From: an uncultured Lachnospiraceae bacterium
Lineage (GTDB): Bacteria; Bacillota; Clostridia; Lachnospirales; Lachnospiraceae
NCBI GenBank assembly: GCA_946566685.1
Contig: CAMNXA010000028.1
Span: 1 to 37,782 of the forward strand
Direction of reading: 5' to 3'
DNA: 37,782 nt
Below the pieces are notes generated by a model. It saw only the letters and a list, made by a program, of their open reading frames with translations. It ran no database searches and was not told the origin of the DNA. This document shows positions 34,822 to 37,782 of this stretch, piece by piece. The position numbers and the translations under genes are program-made. Positions within the stretch are counted from its first letter, which is position 1. Each line of letters starts with the position of its first letter.

Positions 34822-36246
34822 ATGAATACTGATATAGCACAGGTAAATCCACTTGGAACGGAGAAGACAGGCAGGCTGGTGGCGCGTTATGCTATTCCCA
34901 GTGTTATTTCCCTGATGGTCAATTCTCTTTATAACATGGTGGATCAGGTATTTATCGGGCAGGGAGTAGGTTATCTGGGCAATGCGGCGACTAATGTTGT
35001 CATGCCTATGACATTGATCATCATGGCAGTGGCCATGATGTTTGGTAACGGGGCATCGGCCTATATGAGTTTACAGCTGGGGAAAGGGGAACCCCAAAAG
35101 GCGGCAAAAGGGGTGGGAAATATGGTCACGCTGCTGGTAGGAAGCGGCATCTTATTTCTGATTCTGTTTGAACTTTTGCTGAATCCGGTCTGTTATCTGT
35201 TCGGGGCCAGAGGAGAAGTGATGGGATATGCGATGGACTATGGAAAGATTATTGTGCTGGGCTTTCCCGTCTTTGCGATCGGTGTGGGAGCAGGGAATGT
35301 GATCCGTGCGGACGGACGTCCCAAAGCCAGTATGGTGGGAATGCTGATCGGCTGTATCACCAATATGATCCTTGATCCGATTTTTATCTTCGTATGTAAA
35401 TGGGGTGTGCAGGGCGCAGCCTGGGCAACCATTATCGGGCAGCTCTTCAATGCGGTATTTTATATCGTGTGTCTGTCGCGTTTTCAGACAATAAAGCTGA
35501 GAAGACAGGACTTCCTGCTTCATCTGCATACCGCGTTAAGGATACTTTCGCTGGGGATGTCGTCTTGCTTTACGCAGATTGCGGGCACTGTGGTCATTGC
35601 CATTCAGAATAATCTATTGGTCAAATACGGCGCCAGGTCCGTCTATGGGGCCGATATTCCGATGGCGGCTTTGGGCATCACCATGAAGACCAGCCAGCTG
35701 ATCACCAGTATTGCCATGGGGATTGCCACAGGGGTTCAGCCAATCCTGGGATATAATTACGGCAGCAGACAGTATGACCGGGTGAAGCAGACTTTTAAGA
35801 TTTCCTTTGGCATCAGTACGGCTATTATGGTTGCGGCATTGGTTGTCTTTCAGGTATTTCCGGAAGCAATCATCAATATTTTCGGACAGGAATCTGCATT
35901 GTATATGGAATTTGCAGTCAAATGTTTCCGCATTTATCTGCTGGCATGTTTTATGATTCCATCCGGTATGGTTATCGGTATCTTCTATCAGGCGATCGGC
36001 AAGCCGGTGCCGGCCATGGTGATTTCCCTTTCCAGACAGATTATCTTTCTGATCCCGGCCATGTTTATCTTAGGAGCCATCGGAGGGATTGAAGGACTTT
36101 TGTGGTCTGGCCCGGTCTCGGATATGCTTTCCGGTATCCTATCGATTTTGATTCTGCGGGCAGGCTGGCATACGATATTTGAGGAGAAAGGTGCAGACCG
36201 GCATACCCAGGCACTGCTCCCTCATACACAGGGGTGTAGAGTGTAG
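34822..36246 (+). CDS. MATE family efflux transporter (second)
   Basis: The 474-residue protein has about twelve hydrophobic segments and MATE motifs: YAIPSVISLMVNSLYNMVDQVFIGQGVG at the start (split here by segment), MMFGNGASAYMSLQLGKG, then VIRADGRPKASMVGML and QPILGYNYGSRQYDRV. Its sequence differs clearly from the MATE at 8832, so it is not a recent duplicate. AGGAGG at 34810-34815 is ideal for the ATG. Its partner regulator is the divergent LysR gene, so the exported compound may be the LysR ligand. A strong terminator follows. Confidence 0.94.
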   Translation: MNTDIAQVNPLGTEKTGRLVARYAIPSVISLMVNSLYNMVDQVFIGQGVGYLGNAATNVVMPMTLIIMAVAMMFGNGASAYMSLQLGKGEPQKAAKGVGNMVTLLVGSGILFLILFELLLNPVCYLFGARGEVMGYAMDYGKIIVLGFPVFAIGVGAGNVIRADGRPKASMVGMLIGCITNMILDPIFIFVCKWGVQGAAWATIIGQLFNAVFYIVCLSRFQTIKLRRQDFLLHLHTALRILSLGMSSCFTQIAGTVVIAIQNNLLVKYGARSVYGADIPMAALGITMKTSQLITSIAMGIATGVQPILGYNYGSRQYDRVKQTFKISFGISTAIMVAALVVFQVFPEAIINIFGQESALYMEFAVKCFRIYLLACFMIPSGMVIGIFYQAIGKPVPAMVISLSRQIIFLIPAMFILGAIGGIEGLLWSGPVSDMLSGILSILILRAGWHTIFEEKGADRHTQALLPHTQGCRV

Positions 36247-36304
36247 TTGGAATACATTTTAATCTATTGACAGTAAGGAATGAAAATATAATGGAAAAAT
36301 ATTT

Positions 36305-36332
36305 CGGGCGGTCTTGTACCGCCTGTTTTTTT
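36305..36332 (+). terminator. Intrinsic terminator after the second MATE gene
   Basis: CGGGCGGT (36305-36312) pairs with ACCGCCTG (36318-36325, one G-T pair), loop CTTGT, then TTTTTTT at 36326-36332. Confidence 0.93.
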
Positions 36333-36381
36333 AAGCTATTATGGTAGCAAATAAGCAGGCAGATATGAACGGAGGCAGACA

Positions 36382-37782
36382 ATGGAATACATCAAAGTGC
36401 AGGAAAATGGAATGAATATCGTGTTTGGAATTACCGGAAAAAGGCAGTTAAAGCTGCTTCATTTTTCCAAAAATGAGTTCTGCGAAGACGATTTGTGTAA
36501 AGTCGGGCCGGAATGTAAGGCACAAGACCGGGAAAGAAAAGAGCAGTTCCTGAACGAGGCTTTTCAGATGGTACAGGTAAGCTTGTCAGGTTATGACCGC
36601 CCTTATGAAAAACATGGGAATAAGCATATCGTGACGGCGCCGGGCTACCTGCTCACCTATGTGGGCATGGAGGACAGTGTGAACGAAATGGGACGCAGGC
36701 TGGTGATCACCCAGGAGGATAGCGTGGTGACCCATGTCCGTGTAGAGACCGTGATGCAGTTTTATAACGGAACATCCATTGTCCGGATGATCAATAAAGT
36801 GACGAATGTGGGATCGGAGACACAATGTCTGGAATACCTGTCTTCTTTCTGTTATACAGGCATTGAAAAGGAAGGCAGTGACAATTCCGATGCCAAGATG
36901 CGGGTGCGGATTCCCTACAATGGCTGGCAGAAAGAGATGAGTATCAAAGAGTATACCTTCGGGGATGTGGGATTGGCTCAGACTCAGCCGGGCGTGTATC
37001 AGCGCACTTCGCAGGTGTTGGAAGTGACCAATACCGGCAACTGGTCTTCCAAGAAATATCTGCCCCTTGGCTATATCGAGAATACGCAGGCTCATACAAG
37101 CCTGTTCTGGCAGATTGAGCACAATGGTTCCTGGCATTATGAGATCGGTGACCAGAACACCCACTTCTATGTCTGTGTCAGCGGTCCCACGGAAGTGCAG
37201 TCCCACTGGTATAAGAATCTGGCGCCGGGAGAGAGTTTTACGTCCGTGCCGGTGGCTGTGGGTGTGGCGCGGGACAGTTTTGAGCAGGCAGTGGGGGAAC
37301 TGACCAGATACCGCCGCCTGATCCGCAGACCCAATCAGGATAATGAAAACCTGCCGGTTATCTTTAATGATTATATGAACTGTCTGTTTGGTGATCCTAC
37401 CACCGAGAAAGAACTGCCGCTAATTGATGCGGCGGCGGATTGTGGCTGTGAGTATTATGTGATTGACGCGGGATGGTATGCACCCGGTGAATGGTGGGAC
37501 AGCGTGGGCGAGTGGCAGGAGTGCAGGGAAAGGTTTCCGGACGGTATTAAGGAAGTGACGGATTATATCCGTAGCAAAGGTATGATTCCCGGTGTCTGGC
37601 TGGAACTGGAAGTGATGGGAATCAATTGTGATAAGGCAAAGAACGCGCCGGATGACTGGTTTTTTGTCCGCCATGGCAAGAGGGTGTTTGACAGGAGCAG
37701 ATACCAGCTTGATTTCCGCAATCCAGCGGTGATCGACCATGTCAATGAAGTGATTGACCGGGTGGTGAATGAATACGGCGTG
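36382..37782 (+). CDS. GH36-type alpha-galactosidase (3' end outside window)
   Basis: The open frame of 467 codons starts at ATG 36382 after GGAGG and runs off the right edge. It has the GH36 layout: an N-terminal beta-sandwich (residues 1-310, with WQIEHNGSWHYEIG and SGPTE typical), then the start of the catalytic barrel with VIFNDYMNCLFGDP, YYVIDAGWYAP, ERFPDGIKEVTDYIRSKGM and GVWLELEVMG. The nucleophile region (KWDYN type) and the acid/base lie beyond the window. There is no signal peptide, so the enzyme is cytoplasmic and would cut alpha-galactosides such as raffinose or melibiose. The exact specificity cannot be checked here. Confidence 0.93.
   Translation, partial: MEYIKVQENGMNIVFGITGKRQLKLLHFSKNEFCEDDLCKVGPECKAQDRERKEQFLNEAFQMVQVSLSGYDRPYEKHGNKHIVTAPGYLLTYVGMEDSVNEMGRRLVITQEDSVVTHVRVETVMQFYNGTSIVRMINKVTNVGSETQCLEYLSSFCYTGIEKEGSDNSDAKMRVRIPYNGWQKEMSIKEYTFGDVGLAQTQPGVYQRTSQVLEVTNTGNWSSKKYLPLGYIENTQAHTSLFWQIEHNGSWHYEIGDQNTHFYVCVSGPTEVQSHWYKNLAPGESFTSVPVAVGVARDSFEQAVGELTRYRRLIRRPNQDNENLPVIFNDYMNCLFGDPTTEKELPLIDAAADCGCEYYVIDAGWYAPGEWWDSVGEWQECRERFPDGIKEVTDYIRSKGMIPGVWLELEVMGINCDKAKNAPDDWFFVRHGKRVFDRSRYQLDFRNPAVIDHVNEVIDRVVNEYGV

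Overview
The window reads as chromosomal DNA of an anaerobic Firmicute of class Clostridia, most likely a Lachnospiraceae-type gut bacterium. The reasons are AGGAGG-type ribosome binding sites, sigma-A promoters, Cache-domain chemoreceptors, a YesM/YesN-controlled carbohydrate ABC operon, an FtsX-type ABC transporter with its own two-component system, GH30 and GH36 glycosidases, and a tRNA-Leu without an encoded CCA. Base composition looks mid-40s % GC by eye. The species cannot be fixed from this sequence alone.

Layout. (1) 1-5.4 kb is housekeeping: the 3' part of an acidic repeat-bearing membrane protein that overlaps hisH, then hisF, a terminator, ung and a lysA-type decarboxylase. (2) 5.4-8.8 kb is mixed: a DUF1848 protein with a radical-SAM-like cysteine cluster, a complete YefM-YoeB toxin-antitoxin module with its operator, tRNA-Leu(CAA) on the minus strand, a DUF4234 membrane protein and a TIM-barrel protein of unknown role. 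(3) 8.8-16.6 kb holds a MATE exporter, then a chemoreceptor overlapping a GNAT acetyltransferase, two adjacent radical SAM enzymes (one HemN/HemW-like), and convergent to them a TetR-MFS exporter operon with a perfect 35-bp operator. (4) 16.6-23.8 kb holds a second chemoreceptor behind a structured leader, then an OmpR-type regulator, its histidine kinase, and an ABC ATPase with an FtsX-type permease. (5) 23.8-31.7 kb is a sugar-uptake locus: lipoprotein binding protein, two permeases, YesM-like kinase, YesN-like AraC regulator, an intracellular GH30 glycosidase and an unexpected lone type IV prepilin. (6) 31.7-37.8 kb holds a TSUP permease, an orphan HipB-like HTH protein, a decayed DUF1016 (YhcG-type) nuclease remnant, a divergent LysR/MATE pair sharing a perfect palindrome, and the first 467 codons of a GH36 alpha-galactosidase cut off by the window end.

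How the genes work together. In the sugar locus the YesM kinase would sense an extracellular cue, YesN would activate the operon, the ABC proteins would import an oligosaccharide (their ATPase is not in the window and may be a shared MsmX-type protein), and the GH30 enzyme would cut it in the cytoplasm. The regulator-kinase-ABC cassette looks like an inducible export or peptide-stress system. Four unrelated exporters (two MATE, one MFS, one FtsX-type ABC) in 37 kb suggest a region devoted to envelope traffic.

The least explained parts are the chemoreceptor-GNAT-radical SAM-radical SAM run, the tandem-repeat protein with a FliM-like EIDxLL motif, the lone prepilin in a sugar operon, the structured leader before the second chemoreceptor, and the adjacent scars of two defence or toxin modules near 33 kb.
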